Below are positions 35,157 to 43,822 of a DNA stretch of 64,000 nt, piece by piece. The stretch spans positions 22,793-86,792 of the forward strand of contig CAKRNG010000007.1 in the NCBI GenBank assembly GCA_934370925.1, read 5' to 3'. The DNA comes from an uncultured Lacticaseibacillus sp. GTDB taxonomy: Bacteria > Bacillota > Bacilli > Lactobacillales > Lactobacillaceae. The translations under genes and the position numbers were made by a program. The number at the start of each line of letters is the position of its first letter. Position 1 is the stretch's first letter. Under the pieces are notes generated by a model. The model had not been told where the DNA came from and did not search any database. It saw only the letters and a list, made by a program, of their open reading frames with translations.

Positions 35157-35213
35157 TGGTGCGCATTGGCGGCTAGTGTGTGGGTATGGCCACTACGACC
35201 ACCAGTGCGCACC
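35157..35213 (+). repeat. D-family element, minimal copy (ends only)
   Basis: GGTGCGCATTGG-GG-TAGTG pairs with CACTA-GACCACCAGTGCGCACC. This is the terminal palindrome of D elements with the inside gone, ending in the same CACCTACATAG as copy 2. Confidence 0.7.
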
Positions 35214-35237
35214 TACATAGATGTATTGGATAAATTA

Positions 35238-35418
35238 ATCCCCCCTCCTTATTTAGGATAAAAACCTTTTCAGGCGAGACATTCGCGGCTGCGCGCGAAT
35301 GTCTTATCGAGGATAGGTTTGCTCACTATGGTTTGATTGGCTGGTATTGTTGACTCCGAGTTTCGATGTCACCAATCAACAAATGGATGCAACGCAAGGA
35401 GCGCCAGCGACGTTGCTT
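35238..35418 (+). repeat. C-family structured element, copy 4
   Basis: Nearly identical to copy 3: CCCCCCTCCTTATTTAGG lead-in, GACATTCGCG/CGCGAATGTC hairpin, GATTGG/CCAATC stem and GCAACG/CGTTGC closing hairpin. It ends about 90 bp before ispE. Confidence 0.85.
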
Positions 35419-35507
35419 CGGTCTTCCACAAGTCAAGTCGCACTTTTAACACTATGCAAAAAATCGTATACTGATAGATAATATAAAGCTACGACTGGTG
35501 GTTGCCT

Positions 35508-36353
35508 ATGGAGATTAATCAGAAAGCTCCGGCTAAAATCAACCTAAGTTTGGACTCACTCTTCCGCCACGCAAATGGGGATCACGAATGGGAGATGGTG
35601 ATGACAAGTGTTGATCTTGCCGATTACGTGCGGATTCGTCCTGCCGCGCACATTCGTGTTACAACCGATAGCGGATTCTTGCCTGAAGATCCGCGTAATT
35701 TAGCTTACCAAGCGGCACGTGCGTTGCAACAAGCAGCAGGCGTGCGTTTGGGGGCGCGGATTCATATTGAAAAGCACATTCCCGTTGCGGCGGGACTTGG
35801 TGGTGGCTCGTCCGATGCTGCGGCCGTTTTACGTGGCCTTAATGAACTTTGGGGGCTCGGCTACAGCAAACAGAAACTTGCCGAAATTGGCCTGCGTGTC
35901 GATTCAGACGTGCCGTACTGTGTGTATTCTGAGACGGCATTGGTCCGCGGACGCGGTGAGGTAATTGAACCGCTTGGGGAATTGCCGAAGTTCTGGGTGA
36001 TTCTCGCAAAGCCACGGGTATCTGTGTCGACGCCGACCATTTTACGTGCGGTTGATGCCTCGAATAAAGGTGCCTCACCGGATACGGAACGGGTACTCAG
36101 CGGTATTGCGAATGGCGATTTTCACGAGATGATTGCGGGAATGTCGAACAGTTTAGAAGCTGTCACGGCGGCGCGGTGTCCCGAAATTTTGGAACTCAAA
36201 AAGCGACTGGTACGTTACGGTGCGGAAGTTGCGCAGATGAGTGGCAGCGGACCGACTGTATTTGGCTTGTGTGCCAATCGGAGTCGGGCCGTTCACGTGT
36301 ATAACAGTATGAAGGGTTTTTGCAAGGAAGTTTATTTAGTGCATACGTTGTAA
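35508..36353 (+). CDS. ispE: 4-diphosphocytidyl-2-C-methyl-D-erythritol kinase
   Basis: 281 residues from ATG 35508 (a TTG two codons earlier is possible). GHMP kinase fold: KAPAKINLSLDSLFRH at the start and ATP-binding PVAAGLGGGSSDAAAVLRGL at about residue 90; QMSGSGPTVFGL near the end. It phosphorylates CDP-methylerythritol in the MEP isoprenoid pathway. Many lactobacilli use mevalonate yet keep this gene, so its role may differ; the rest of the MEP pathway is not in the window. Confidence 0.95.
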   Translation: MEINQKAPAKINLSLDSLFRHANGDHEWEMVMTSVDLADYVRIRPAAHIRVTTDSGFLPEDPRNLAYQAARALQQAAGVRLGARIHIEKHIPVAAGLGGGSSDAAAVLRGLNELWGLGYSKQKLAEIGLRVDSDVPYCVYSETALVRGRGEVIEPLGELPKFWVILAKPRVSVSTPTILRAVDASNKGASPDTERVLSGIANGDFHEMIAGMSNSLEAVTAARCPEILELKKRLVRYGAEVAQMSGSGPTVFGLCANRSRAVHVYNSMKGFCKEVYLVHTL

Positions 36354-36355
36354 AC

Positions 36356-36505
36356 AGGGCGATGCACCCCGGGTAGAAGCTGAGGATTAACGTGAAAGTG
36401 GCAGAGGGGAGCGACCTTCTCCCCGGCGCCAAATTCGGGTTAACCGGAAGCTTTTGGGGGGCAGAGCCCGACTAAAAACAGGGCGATGCACCCCGGGCAG
36501 AAGTT
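36356..36505. repeat. B-type long hairpin, variant copy plus partial second unit
   Basis: GATGCACCCCGGG, then stems GTAGAAGCT/GGAAGCTTT, GGATTAAC/GGTTAACC, GGC/GCC and GAGGGGA/CTCCCC. A second GGGCGATGCACCCCGGGCAGAAGTT starts at about 36480 and stops. It is the same subtype as 1683-1785. Confidence 0.75.
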
Positions 36506-36568
36506 AGGATAATCATAGGAGGACAGGCGCTCATCAAGTAGGAATGAGCTAGAAAGTGGTGTTGTTAC

Positions 36569-37438
36569 ATGCACACACATCAGAATAAGGGACGTGCATT
36601 TTCGGTGGGGATTCTGGTTAATTCCCTCTACACGTTGATTGAGTTGGGCTTCGGTTTTGTCGTTGGGTCGATGGCGTTGGTTGCGGATGCCCTGCACAAT
36701 TTGTCGGATGTCTTAAGTCTGGCGGTTGCGTGGATTGCGGAGAAGTTAACCCACCGTCATCCCACCGCCATGCGTACTTACGGGATGAAGGGTGGTTCCA
36801 TTCTCGCGGCACTGATTAACGCAATGCTATTACTTGTAGCAATGGGCGCCATTATCTTAGAGGCGATTGGGCGATTCCGTCATCCCGAAGCTGTGCCAGC
36901 AGACACGGTGATGCTCGTTGCGGGTGTCGGTATTTTGATTAACGGTGGCACCGCGCTCATGTTTATGGCGGGCAGACACAAGGACCTGAATGTTCGGGGC
37001 GCGTTTTTGCACATGGCGGCTGATGCGGGCGTGTCAGTTGGCGTGGTTCTCGCCGGCTTGCTGATGAAGTTGACGGGGTGGGTATGGTTGGACCCCCTGA
37101 TGTCCCTGCTGGTCGCACTCGCCGTTTTAATGGCAACGTGGGGATTGTTACGTGATGCGGTTAATATGGCGTTAGCGGCAGTGCCACGGACGCTAGACCC
37201 AGCGCGCGTGGGCAAAGTCATTGCGGAATACCCCACGGTGCGTTCCTACCACGATTTACACATTTGGTCGATTAGTACGACGGATACCGCGTTGACGGTT
37301 CATCTGGAACGTACAACGCGTGCGGATAATGACGCCTTTTTAGAAGGGTTAACGGCAGCGCTACGGAAGACGTGCACGATTGATCACGTCACGATTCAGA
37401 TTGAATGTGGCACCATTGCGAAGGACAATCAGTATTGA
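36569..37438 (+). CDS. CDF-family cation efflux transporter (CzcD-like)
   Basis: 289 residues from ATG 36569. Five or six membrane helices, then a cytosolic domain. Metal-site blocks LVADALHNLSDV (helix 2; H and D ligands) and FLHMAADAGVSVGVV (helix 5) are CDF hallmarks; the C-terminal domain has YHDLHIWSIS and ends DHVTIQIEC. Exports zinc or related divalent cations by proton exchange. It stands alone, and no metal-responsive operator was recognised upstream. Confidence 0.93.
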   Translation: MHTHQNKGRAFSVGILVNSLYTLIELGFGFVVGSMALVADALHNLSDVLSLAVAWIAEKLTHRHPTAMRTYGMKGGSILAALINAMLLLVAMGAIILEAIGRFRHPEAVPADTVMLVAGVGILINGGTALMFMAGRHKDLNVRGAFLHMAADAGVSVGVVLAGLLMKLTGWVWLDPLMSLLVALAVLMATWGLLRDAVNMALAAVPRTLDPARVGKVIAEYPTVRSYHDLHIWSISTTDTALTVHLERTTRADNDAFLEGLTAALRKTCTIDHVTIQIECGTIAKDNQY

Positions 37439-37442
37439 GTTA

Positions 37443-37505
37443 AAAGCAGGAACGGGAAGACCGGCATGATGGTAGTCGGAAATCCTGGTTCCTGTTTTCC
37501 TTTTT
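37443..37505 (+). terminator. intrinsic terminator after the CDF gene
   Basis: GCAGGAAC...GTTCCTG with an inner ACC/GGT pair, followed by TTTTCCTTTTT. Confidence 0.75.
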
Positions 37506-37714
37506 AACCGGCTAAATGACCCAAGTGTTCGCTTATTTACGAATTAAGTCAGGTTTTGTGACGAAAAAAGTGTGCAAATTCCGGATAATTATGTATAATT
37601 GACTAGCATAATCCGTAAATGAGAGGGCGCGTCAAATGAAGGTGACCGCGGTTGAATGTGGTCGGCCTCGTCTGACGAAAAATGCCTTAAAAAAGATGAA
37701 GGAGAGATTATCAA

Positions 37715-38566
37715 ATGAAAGTACGCCGTAGTGATCGGCTAATCGATATGACACGCTACCTGTTGGAACGTCCGCACACGCTTGTGCCGCTGACCTTCTT
37801 CTCCCAGCGTTATGAATCTGCGAAGTCTTCCATCAGTGAAGACTTGGCAATTGTTCGTCGCACCTTTGCACAGCGCCAGACGGGGATTTTGGAGACCGTT
37901 CCGGGTGCTGCGGGTGGCGTTCGTTACGTCCCAATTATTGGGGCGGAAGAAGCGGAAGCCTTTATTGGCGAAATGGCTCAGCGTTTGTCCGATTCAGAAC
38001 GTCTATTGCCGGGTGGTTACGTTTATCTGACGGATTTGTTGGGTATGCCTGAAAATCTGCGTCAGATTGGTCGTCTGATTGCCACACAGTACTTGGATTC
38101 AAGTGTGGATGCCGTGATGACCGTGGCAACGAAGGGGATTCCAATTGCACAGAGCGTGGCGCAGTACCTGAACGTGCCATTCGTTATTGTGCGTCGCGAC
38201 TCTAAGATTACGGAAGGGTCAACGGTTTCCGTGAACTATGTCTCTGGATCCTCTGACCGGGTCGAGAAGATGGAACTGAGCAAGCGCAGTTTACAAAGTG
38301 GCGCTGGCGTTCTGATCGTCGATGACTTCATGAAGGGCGGCGGGACCGTCAACGGGATGAAGAGCCTGATTGACGAGTTCGATGCCAAACTGGTTGGCGT
38401 TTCTGTCTTCGCGGAAGGGTCCTTTACGGGCGAACGGATGGTGAGTGACTACACCTCATTGCTCCGAATCGACACGGTTGATGCGAAGGGGAAGAACATC
38501 ACGGCTGCACCGGGGAATTATTTGAACCGGAACGCTGATCTGCTTGCGGGGATGGTTAAAGAATGA
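37715..38566 (+). CDS. purR: pur operon repressor
   Basis: 283 residues from ATG 37715 (AAGGAGAG upstream). An N-terminal winged helix (about 1-75: RRSDRLIDMTRYLLERPHTLVPLTFFS) is fused to a phosphoribosyltransferase-like domain with PRPP motif VLIVDDFMKGGGTVNGM. PurR of Gram-positives represses or activates purine genes according to PRPP. In Firmicutes it lies near veg-ispE and glmU-prs as here. The 3' end overlaps the next gene by ATGA. The leader from a TATAAT near 37595 is about 110 nt. Confidence 0.97.
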   Translation: MKVRRSDRLIDMTRYLLERPHTLVPLTFFSQRYESAKSSISEDLAIVRRTFAQRQTGILETVPGAAGGVRYVPIIGAEEAEAFIGEMAQRLSDSERLLPGGYVYLTDLLGMPENLRQIGRLIATQYLDSSVDAVMTVATKGIPIAQSVAQYLNVPFVIVRRDSKITEGSTVSVNYVSGSSDRVEKMELSKRSLQSGAGVLIVDDFMKGGGTVNGMKSLIDEFDAKLVGVSVFAEGSFTGERMVSDYTSLLRIDTVDAKGKNITAAPGNYLNRNADLLAGMVKE

Positions 38567-39723
38567 GTACGTACCTCTTTCCGATTGAGGTTGCCGTCAT
38601 TGCGTTTCCGTTCCTCGCATTGGTCATTGCGCTTCCCTTCTTGATTGTGCAGTACCGGCGCTACGGTAGTTTTACGTTCAGTCGTGCGTTTGTCCTGTAC
38701 TCCTTCGTGTTCTACATGTTAACGGCATACTTCATGGTCATCTTGCCTTTGCCTGCACGGGACGTGGTGGCAAAGCTCACGACGCAGCGAATGCAACTGG
38801 TGCCATTCACGGCGCTCAGCGAGTTCTTTGGTAAAAGTGGGTTTGTATTTACCGCACCAGGAACGTGGCTTGCGGCGCTTAAAAGTTCCTATTTCCTTCA
38901 GCCAGCGTTTAATATGCTGCTGACGGTGCCGTTTGGGTTTTACCTCCGCTATTACTTTCGGCGTAGTTGGAAACAAGTTCTGGTCATGTCTTTTGGCCTC
39001 AGCCTGTTCTATGAGCTCACGCAACTTAGCGGCCTGTATTTCATCTACGCGCGGCCGTACCGCCTGTTTGATGTTGACGACCTGATCGTGAACACGTTGG
39101 GTGGCATGATTGGCTACTGGTTAACGCCCCTTCTACGTCGCGCTTTCCCAAACCGGGAGAAGATGGACGCGGTTAGTTACGAACGGGGACAAAAGGTGGG
39201 GTGGATTCGCCGCTTGGTGGCCTTGTTTGTGGATGCCAGCATCGTCCTTCCCGTTGTGCAGTGGCTGATGGGTGTGGGACTGAAATTAATTGGCTTGGGT
39301 TCGTGGGCGAAGTCTTCTGCGCTCATGTACTTACTGGGTGTGCTCGTTGTCTTCTTCTTGGTGCCGCTGGTTACAGGTGGACGGACACCGGGGAAGGCGC
39401 TTGTGCGGATTAAGGTGGTGCCGGTTGTTGCGACTAGTGCGCGGGCATTTCGCTTGCGGATAGTGTTACGTGAGGCGCTCCTTTATCTCGTGGCGCTGCC
39501 CATCTGGTGGCTGTGGTTCTACCAAAGCTCTTTAGTCTTGGTTAAGATCAGTGCGCGGACGCAACTGAATTTTATCGCACTTGGCATCTTGACGGTTGCG
39601 GTTCTGTTCTTCATCAGCGACATCATCTGGACGTTGTTGCATCATGACGGCCGGTTGTTCTACGATGACTGGGCACGTACGAAGCAAATTAGCACGGTTG
39701 AAAGACAAAAAAGTAAAGATTAA
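38563..39723 (+). CDS. VanZ-RDD two-domain membrane protein
   Basis: 386 residues from ATG 38563, coupled to purR. The first half has about five membrane helices with a VanZ-like pattern (FNMLLTVPFGFYLRYYF, LFYELTQLSGLYF, RLFDVDDLIVNTLGGMIGY). The second half is an RDD domain (RRLVALFVDASIVLP, GGRTPGKALVRIKVV). VanZ-type proteins give low-level glycopeptide tolerance in some hosts; RDD domains may act in ion transport. The fusion is common in Firmicutes, its role unknown. Confidence 0.88.
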   Translation: MSTYLFPIEVAVIAFPFLALVIALPFLIVQYRRYGSFTFSRAFVLYSFVFYMLTAYFMVILPLPARDVVAKLTTQRMQLVPFTALSEFFGKSGFVFTAPGTWLAALKSSYFLQPAFNMLLTVPFGFYLRYYFRRSWKQVLVMSFGLSLFYELTQLSGLYFIYARPYRLFDVDDLIVNTLGGMIGYWLTPLLRRAFPNREKMDAVSYERGQKVGWIRRLVALFVDASIVLPVVQWLMGVGLKLIGLGSWAKSSALMYLLGVLVVFFLVPLVTGGRTPGKALVRIKVVPVVATSARAFRLRIVLREALLYLVALPIWWLWFYQSSLVLVKISARTQLNFIALGILTVAVLFFISDIIWTLLHHDGRLFYDDWARTKQISTVERQKSKD

Positions 39724-39725
39724 GC

Positions 39726-39761
39726 AAAAAGAATGCGGCGAAGGTTGCATTCTTTTTTTTT
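39726..39761 (+). terminator. intrinsic terminator after the VanZ-RDD gene
   Basis: AAAAAGAATGC pairs with GCATTCTTTTTTTT around a short loop. Confidence 0.9.
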
Positions 39762-39880
39762 GGTACTTGGCGATATGTGAACGGCAGACTATAATTCTAA
39801 ATAGGTGGGCGCTGTGATTCGGAGAACGTGGATGACTGCTCCCTGTAACAAAGGGCTTTTTAAAGAAGGGGGCAGGGTCA

Positions 39881-40609
39881 GTGGCAACAACGGATGAGGA
39901 TAATCAGCACTACCTAACGCGTGTTCGAAGTCGGTTAGCTGGGAAAAGCTATCAGGAGCGCGTGCGCATCATGCGTGCAGAAGCCAAAGACGCACCAAAT
40001 CGCGCGGTTAAGCGTCAAGTTGAGGCCATTTTACACGTTGAAGAACGACGTCACTGGCGGCATGTTTCTGTGTGGCTATTCGGGCTGGCGCTGCTCGCGG
40101 TGTTAGCGATTTTTGTGATGGTGAAGTTCGGCAATCATGATAATGATGCAAAAACGAGACGTAACACCGAATCGAGCATCGTGATGACGCACACGAAGAC
40201 GCATAAAAAGACGAAAGCACACAAAAAGGCGAAGAAGAGTAGTAAATCTACGAGTCAATCAACCTCGAGTGCATCTAGTCAGTCAAGTTCGAGCGTGTCG
40301 TCCCAATCGTCGGTTGCCACGTCAAGTTCCAGTTCAAGCCAGCCGGTCGTTTCATCCAGTCAATCAAGTTCATCCAGTCGCGTGGTGTCCTCATCGAGTT
40401 CGAGCGCCGTCCGTAGCACCAGTCGTTCGCAGCAGGTGGCGGTATCCAGCAGCAGTTCAGTGGCCGCAACGACCTATACCATCAAGTCTGGGGATAATTT
40501 ATACCGAATTGCGGCGAACAATCACCTGACGTTAGCCAAACTCAAGCAGTTAAACGGGCTGACTGAGAAGTCGATGCTTCAGCCCGGCCAGACGTTACGC
40601 CTAAAATAA
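39881..40609 (+). CDS. membrane-anchored LysM protein
   Basis: 242 residues from GTG 39881 (AGAAGGGGG upstream). A charged cytoplasmic N-terminus of about 65 residues, one membrane helix (about 66-86), a long Lys-then-Ser-rich linker (about 105-195) typical of wall-spanning segments, and one LysM domain at the C-terminus (TYTIKSGDNLYRIAANNHLTLAKLKQLNGL). The LysM binds peptidoglycan. No catalytic domain is visible, so it may be a wall-anchored scaffold or sensor. It is the type II-oriented kind with no cleavable signal. Confidence 0.9.
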   Translation: MATTDEDNQHYLTRVRSRLAGKSYQERVRIMRAEAKDAPNRAVKRQVEAILHVEERRHWRHVSVWLFGLALLAVLAIFVMVKFGNHDNDAKTRRNTESSIVMTHTKTHKKTKAHKKAKKSSKSTSQSTSSASSQSSSSVSSQSSVATSSSSSSQPVVSSSQSSSSSRVVSSSSSSAVRSTSRSQQVAVSSSSSVAATTYTIKSGDNLYRIAANNHLTLAKLKQLNGLTEKSMLQPGQTLRLK

Positions 40610-40627
40610 AACATCTATACCAATTTT

Positions 40628-40664
40628 GAAAGGCACAGTCGAATTCGTCGGTTGTGTCTTTATT
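40628..40664 (+). terminator. intrinsic terminator after the LysM gene
   Basis: AAAGGCACA pairs with TGTGTCTTT, then TATTTTG. Confidence 0.7.
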
Positions 40665-40702
40665 TTGTTGACGTATTGCGCGCCTTTAGATGATGAACCA
40701 CG

Positions 40703-40933
40703 TTGCAACGATTAGGTGGCTGGGATATGATAATAGAGTAATTTCAGGCGTGTGCGGGTAGTAATTTGCGCACGACCGTTATCGTTGTTACGCGTCAAAA
40801 AATGGCTCGAATAGACGGGGTGTCATCCGCAGAACTCCTGCATCTGGAATTTTTGCGGGTTGTCCCTGTTTATTGCGGCCAAACTGATTTTGACGCATCC
40901 TCAACCTCATTCAATCAAGGAGCCGAATTAAAT
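40703..40933 (+). promoter_or_regulatory. promoter and structured leader of glmU
   Basis: TTGCAA (40703-40708), 17-bp spacer, TATGAT (40726-40731) give a start near 40738 and a leader of about 195 nt. A 9-bp perfect long-range stem GCGTCAAAA (40792-40800)/TTTTGACGC (40888-40896) encloses CCGCA/TGCGG, and a GTGCG/CGCAC hairpin precedes it at about 40751-40775. No terminator or known riboswitch class was recognised. The frame is open from 40766 into glmU, but this stretch has no ribosome site. Confidence 0.5.
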
Positions 40934-42325
40934 ATGGCAGAACAGAAATTTACGATTATTCTCGCGGCGGGTAAGGGTACCCGGATGAAGAGTAAGTTGC
41001 ATAAGGTGTTGCAAGAAATTGCGGGCAAGCCCATGGTGGATCACGTGCTGACGCAGGTGGAGAAGGTTAACCCAACCACCATCGTCACAATTGTGGGGCA
41101 CGGTGCTGAAGCGGTTGAAGCTGAGTTGGGTGACCGGACACAATTTGCGGTTCAAGAAGAACAGTTAGGGACTGGTCATGCGGTTTTACAAGCAGAGCCA
41201 ATCCTTGGTGATAAAGACGGCATGACGTTGATTGCCAGTGGGGATACGCCACTGCTTACGGCGGAAACGTTCGAGAAGCTCTTCGCGTACCACCGCGATA
41301 AGGGGGCCAAGGCAACGATTTTGACCGCCAAGGCACCAGACCCAACTGGTTACGGCCGGATTGTTCGTGGTGATTTGGGTACGGTTCAGAAGATTGTGGA
41401 ACAGAAAGATGCCACACCTGAAGAAGCAAAAATTGACGAAATTAACACGGGTGTCTTTTGCTTCGACAACAAGGCGTTGTTTGCGGCATTGCATGAGGTG
41501 ACTAACGATAACGCGCAGGGCGAATATTACCTGACGGATGTCATCGAGATTTTGAAGGGACACGGCGACGTTGTGGCGGCCTACAAGATGCCGAACTTCG
41601 ACGAAAGCCAGGGTGTCAATGACCGCGTGGCCCTTGCCAGCGCGACGAAGGTGATGCGCAAGCGGATTAACGAAATGCACATGCGCAACGGGGTAACGTT
41701 GATTGATCCCGAAAACACCTACATCGACATCGATGTTCAGATTGGCAACGATACGTTGATTGAACCCGGCGTGTACCTTAAGGGGGACACGGTGATTGGG
41801 AGCGATTGTGTGATTGGCAGTCACTCGGTAATCACTGATTCCACGATTGAAGATGGTGTGCACACGCTCAGTTCGACGATTGAGGAGAGCATTATGCGGC
41901 GTGGCAGTAACGTGGGACCAAACAGCCACTTGCGGCCAAAGAGCGACATTGGTGAAGGTGTCCACATCGGGAACTTCTGTGAAATTAAGAACGCGACGTT
42001 GGGAACGGGCACCAAGGTTGGTCACCTGTCCTACGTTGGCGATGCGACGCTTGGTAAGAACATCAACATCGGCTGTGGTGTCGTCTTCGTGAATTACGAT
42101 GGCGTGAAGAAGTGGCACGCGAACGTGGGCGACAACGCCTTTATCGGGAGCAACGCCAACATTGTGGCCCCTGTGAATATTGCTGATCACAGCTTTGTGG
42201 CGGCGGGTTCAACTATCACAAGTGACGTGCCATACCACGCCATGGCGATTGCACGTGAACGTCAGACGAACAAGGCTGATTTTTGGGACCGGTTGCCATT
42301 AGCCGATTCGGAAGACTGGCAGTAA
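40934..42325 (+). CDS. glmU: bifunctional UDP-N-acetylglucosamine pyrophosphorylase / glucosamine-1-phosphate acetyltransferase
   Basis: 463 residues from ATG 40934; AAGGAG lies upstream at somewhat long spacing. The N-terminal uridyltransferase has [17 protein letters not shown] and EQLGTGHAV. The C-terminal left-handed beta-helix, with hexapeptide repeats from about residue 255, includes [11 protein letters not shown]...[11 protein letters not shown] and the acetyl-CoA region. It makes UDP-GlcNAc for peptidoglycan, teichoic acid and probably the polysaccharide of the PgaC-like synthase upstream. Followed by a terminator. Confidence 0.98.
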   Translation: MAEQKFTIILAAGKGTRMKSKLHKVLQEIAGKPMVDHVLTQVEKVNPTTIVTIVGHGAEAVEAELGDRTQFAVQEEQLGTGHAVLQAEPILGDKDGMTLIASGDTPLLTAETFEKLFAYHRDKGAKATILTAKAPDPTGYGRIVRGDLGTVQKIVEQKDATPEEAKIDEINTGVFCFDNKALFAALHEVTNDNAQGEYYLTDVIEILKGHGDVVAAYKMPNFDESQGVNDRVALASATKVMRKRINEMHMRNGVTLIDPENTYIDIDVQIGNDTLIEPGVYLKGDTVIGSDCVIGSHSVITDSTIEDGVHTLSSTIEESIMRRGSNVGPNSHLRPKSDIGEGVHIGNFCEIKNATLGTGTKVGHLSYVGDATLGKNINIGCGVVFVNYDGVKKWHANVGDNAFIGSNANIVAPVNIADHSFVAAGSTITSDVPYHAMAIARERQTNKADFWDRLPLADSEDWQ

Positions 42326-42347
42326 AAGATTAAAAAAATGAATGAGG

Positions 42348-42400
42348 ACGGCGAATAAACGATGGTGAAAACGGCCACGTGTTTATTCGCCGTTTTCTTT
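42348..42400 (+). terminator. intrinsic terminator after glmU
   Basis: ACGGCGAATAAAC pairs perfectly with GTTTATTCGCCGT across a 19-nt loop, followed by TTTCTTTGCTTTTT. Confidence 0.88.
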
Positions 42401-42622
42401 GCTTTTTCAACATGTGAATTTGGTACAAAACTAGATATCATGCGGGTTCTTCGGGATATCATAATGACGTAAGTGCAAGTTTACGCCAAAACAAGGCATG
42501 AGCGTGGTCTTACGCAAAAGCCTTTTCATGAAAATGTGTGACGCTTTTAGCTTGCATTTTTCATACATTCCGTTAGTATTTAATACGGAAGTAAAATACA
42601 AATACAATTTATGGAGGCCACC

Positions 42623-43606
42623 ATGTCTGCGCATTACGCTGACCCGAAACTCAAGATTTTTGCCCTTAATTCCAACGAACCTCTCGCTGAAAAGATTGCT
42701 GCCGAGGTTGGGGTTGAACTGGGTAAGTCGTCTGTACGTCGCTTTTCCGATGGTGAAATTCAGATCAACATCGAAGAGAGTATTCGGGGGGATGATATCT
42801 ATCTGATTCAATCCACCTCAGCTCCTGTGAACGACAACCTGATGGAATTGCTGATCATGATTGACGCACTCAAGCGTGCATCCGCACATACTATCAACGT
42901 TGTGATTCCTTACTATGGTTACGCACGTCAGGATCGCAAGGCGCGTAGTCGTGAACCCATCACGGCAAAGCTCGTTGCGAACATGCTTGAACGTGCAGGT
43001 GCTGATCGTGCGCTCGTTCTTGACTTGCACGCGGCCCAGATTCAAGGGTTCTTCGATATTCCTGTCGACCACTTGATGGGGGCACCTTTGCTTGCCGACT
43101 ATTTCCTGAGCAATAACTTTGTCGGCGAAGATACCGTGGTTGTTTCACCAGACCATGGTGGTGTGACGCGGGCCCGCAAGCTTGCTGAATTCCTTAAGTC
43201 CCCAATCGCCATTATTGACAAGCGCCGTCCACGTCCAAACGTGGCGGAAGTCATGAACATCGTGGGTTCCGTTGAAGGCAAGCACGCCATCATTATTGAT
43301 GACATGATTGATACCGCCGGAACCATTACGTTGGCAGCGGCGGCTTTGAAGAATGCGGGTGCCAAGTCTGTCATGGTTGCGGCAACGCACGCCGTCTTCT
43401 CTGGCCCAGCGGTTGAACGCCTGACGAACTCTGTCATTGAACAGGTTGTTGTGACGGACTCCATCAAGCAGCCTGCAGAGAACCAGATGGATAAGCTCGT
43501 CACGGTCTCTGTTGGCCCACTTATCGGTCGCGCTATCAAGCACATTCACGAAAACCGGCCAGTTTCACCACTATTCGAAAACCGTTTCCGTAAAGATGCA
43601 GAATAA
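42623..43606 (+). CDS. prs: ribose-phosphate pyrophosphokinase
   Basis: 327 residues from ATG 42623 (TGGAGG upstream; an ATG at 42611 overlaps that site). PRPP synthase landmarks: [57 protein letters not shown] and the PRPP-binding [15 protein letters not shown]. It makes PRPP for purine, pyrimidine and NAD synthesis, the effector sensed by PurR encoded nearby. A possible promoter TTGCAT...TAGTAT lies about 55 bp upstream. Confidence 0.98.
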   Translation: MSAHYADPKLKIFALNSNEPLAEKIAAEVGVELGKSSVRRFSDGEIQINIEESIRGDDIYLIQSTSAPVNDNLMELLIMIDALKRASAHTINVVIPYYGYARQDRKARSREPITAKLVANMLERAGADRALVLDLHAAQIQGFFDIPVDHLMGAPLLADYFLSNNFVGEDTVVVSPDHGGVTRARKLAEFLKSPIAIIDKRRPRPNVAEVMNIVGSVEGKHAIIIDDMIDTAGTITLAAAALKNAGAKSVMVAATHAVFSGPAVERLTNSVIEQVVVTDSIKQPAENQMDKLVTVSVGPLIGRAIKHIHENRPVSPLFENRFRKDAE

Positions 43607-43632
43607 GTCTTACTAAATAAATGAACGTGTCG

Positions 43633-43667
43633 CCCGCCAATCGAATGCTGATTGGCGGGTTTTTTTT
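43633..43667 (+). terminator. intrinsic terminator after prs
   Basis: CCCGCCAATC-GAATGCT-GATTGGCGGG followed by TTTTTTTT. Confidence 0.95.
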
Positions 43668-43822
43668 AGTATGACGAAAAGGGATTTGTCGCCACTGTTC
43701 GTATCAAAATTAAATTGGTCTATTTTAAATTTGCGCGGCACTGAGGCAACATGCTAGGCTTTAAATGAGCACTAAGTAAGCGGTTACTGTATAACGAATT
43801 CAACAAGAAGGAGATGGCACGT

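Noticed and set aside
40792..40896. T-box riboswitch in the glmU leader
   Set aside because: No T-box sequence, no terminator, and the gene is not tRNA-related.
41186..42190. 334-codon minus-strand frame inside glmU
   Set aside because: A codon-bias shadow opposite a certain gene.
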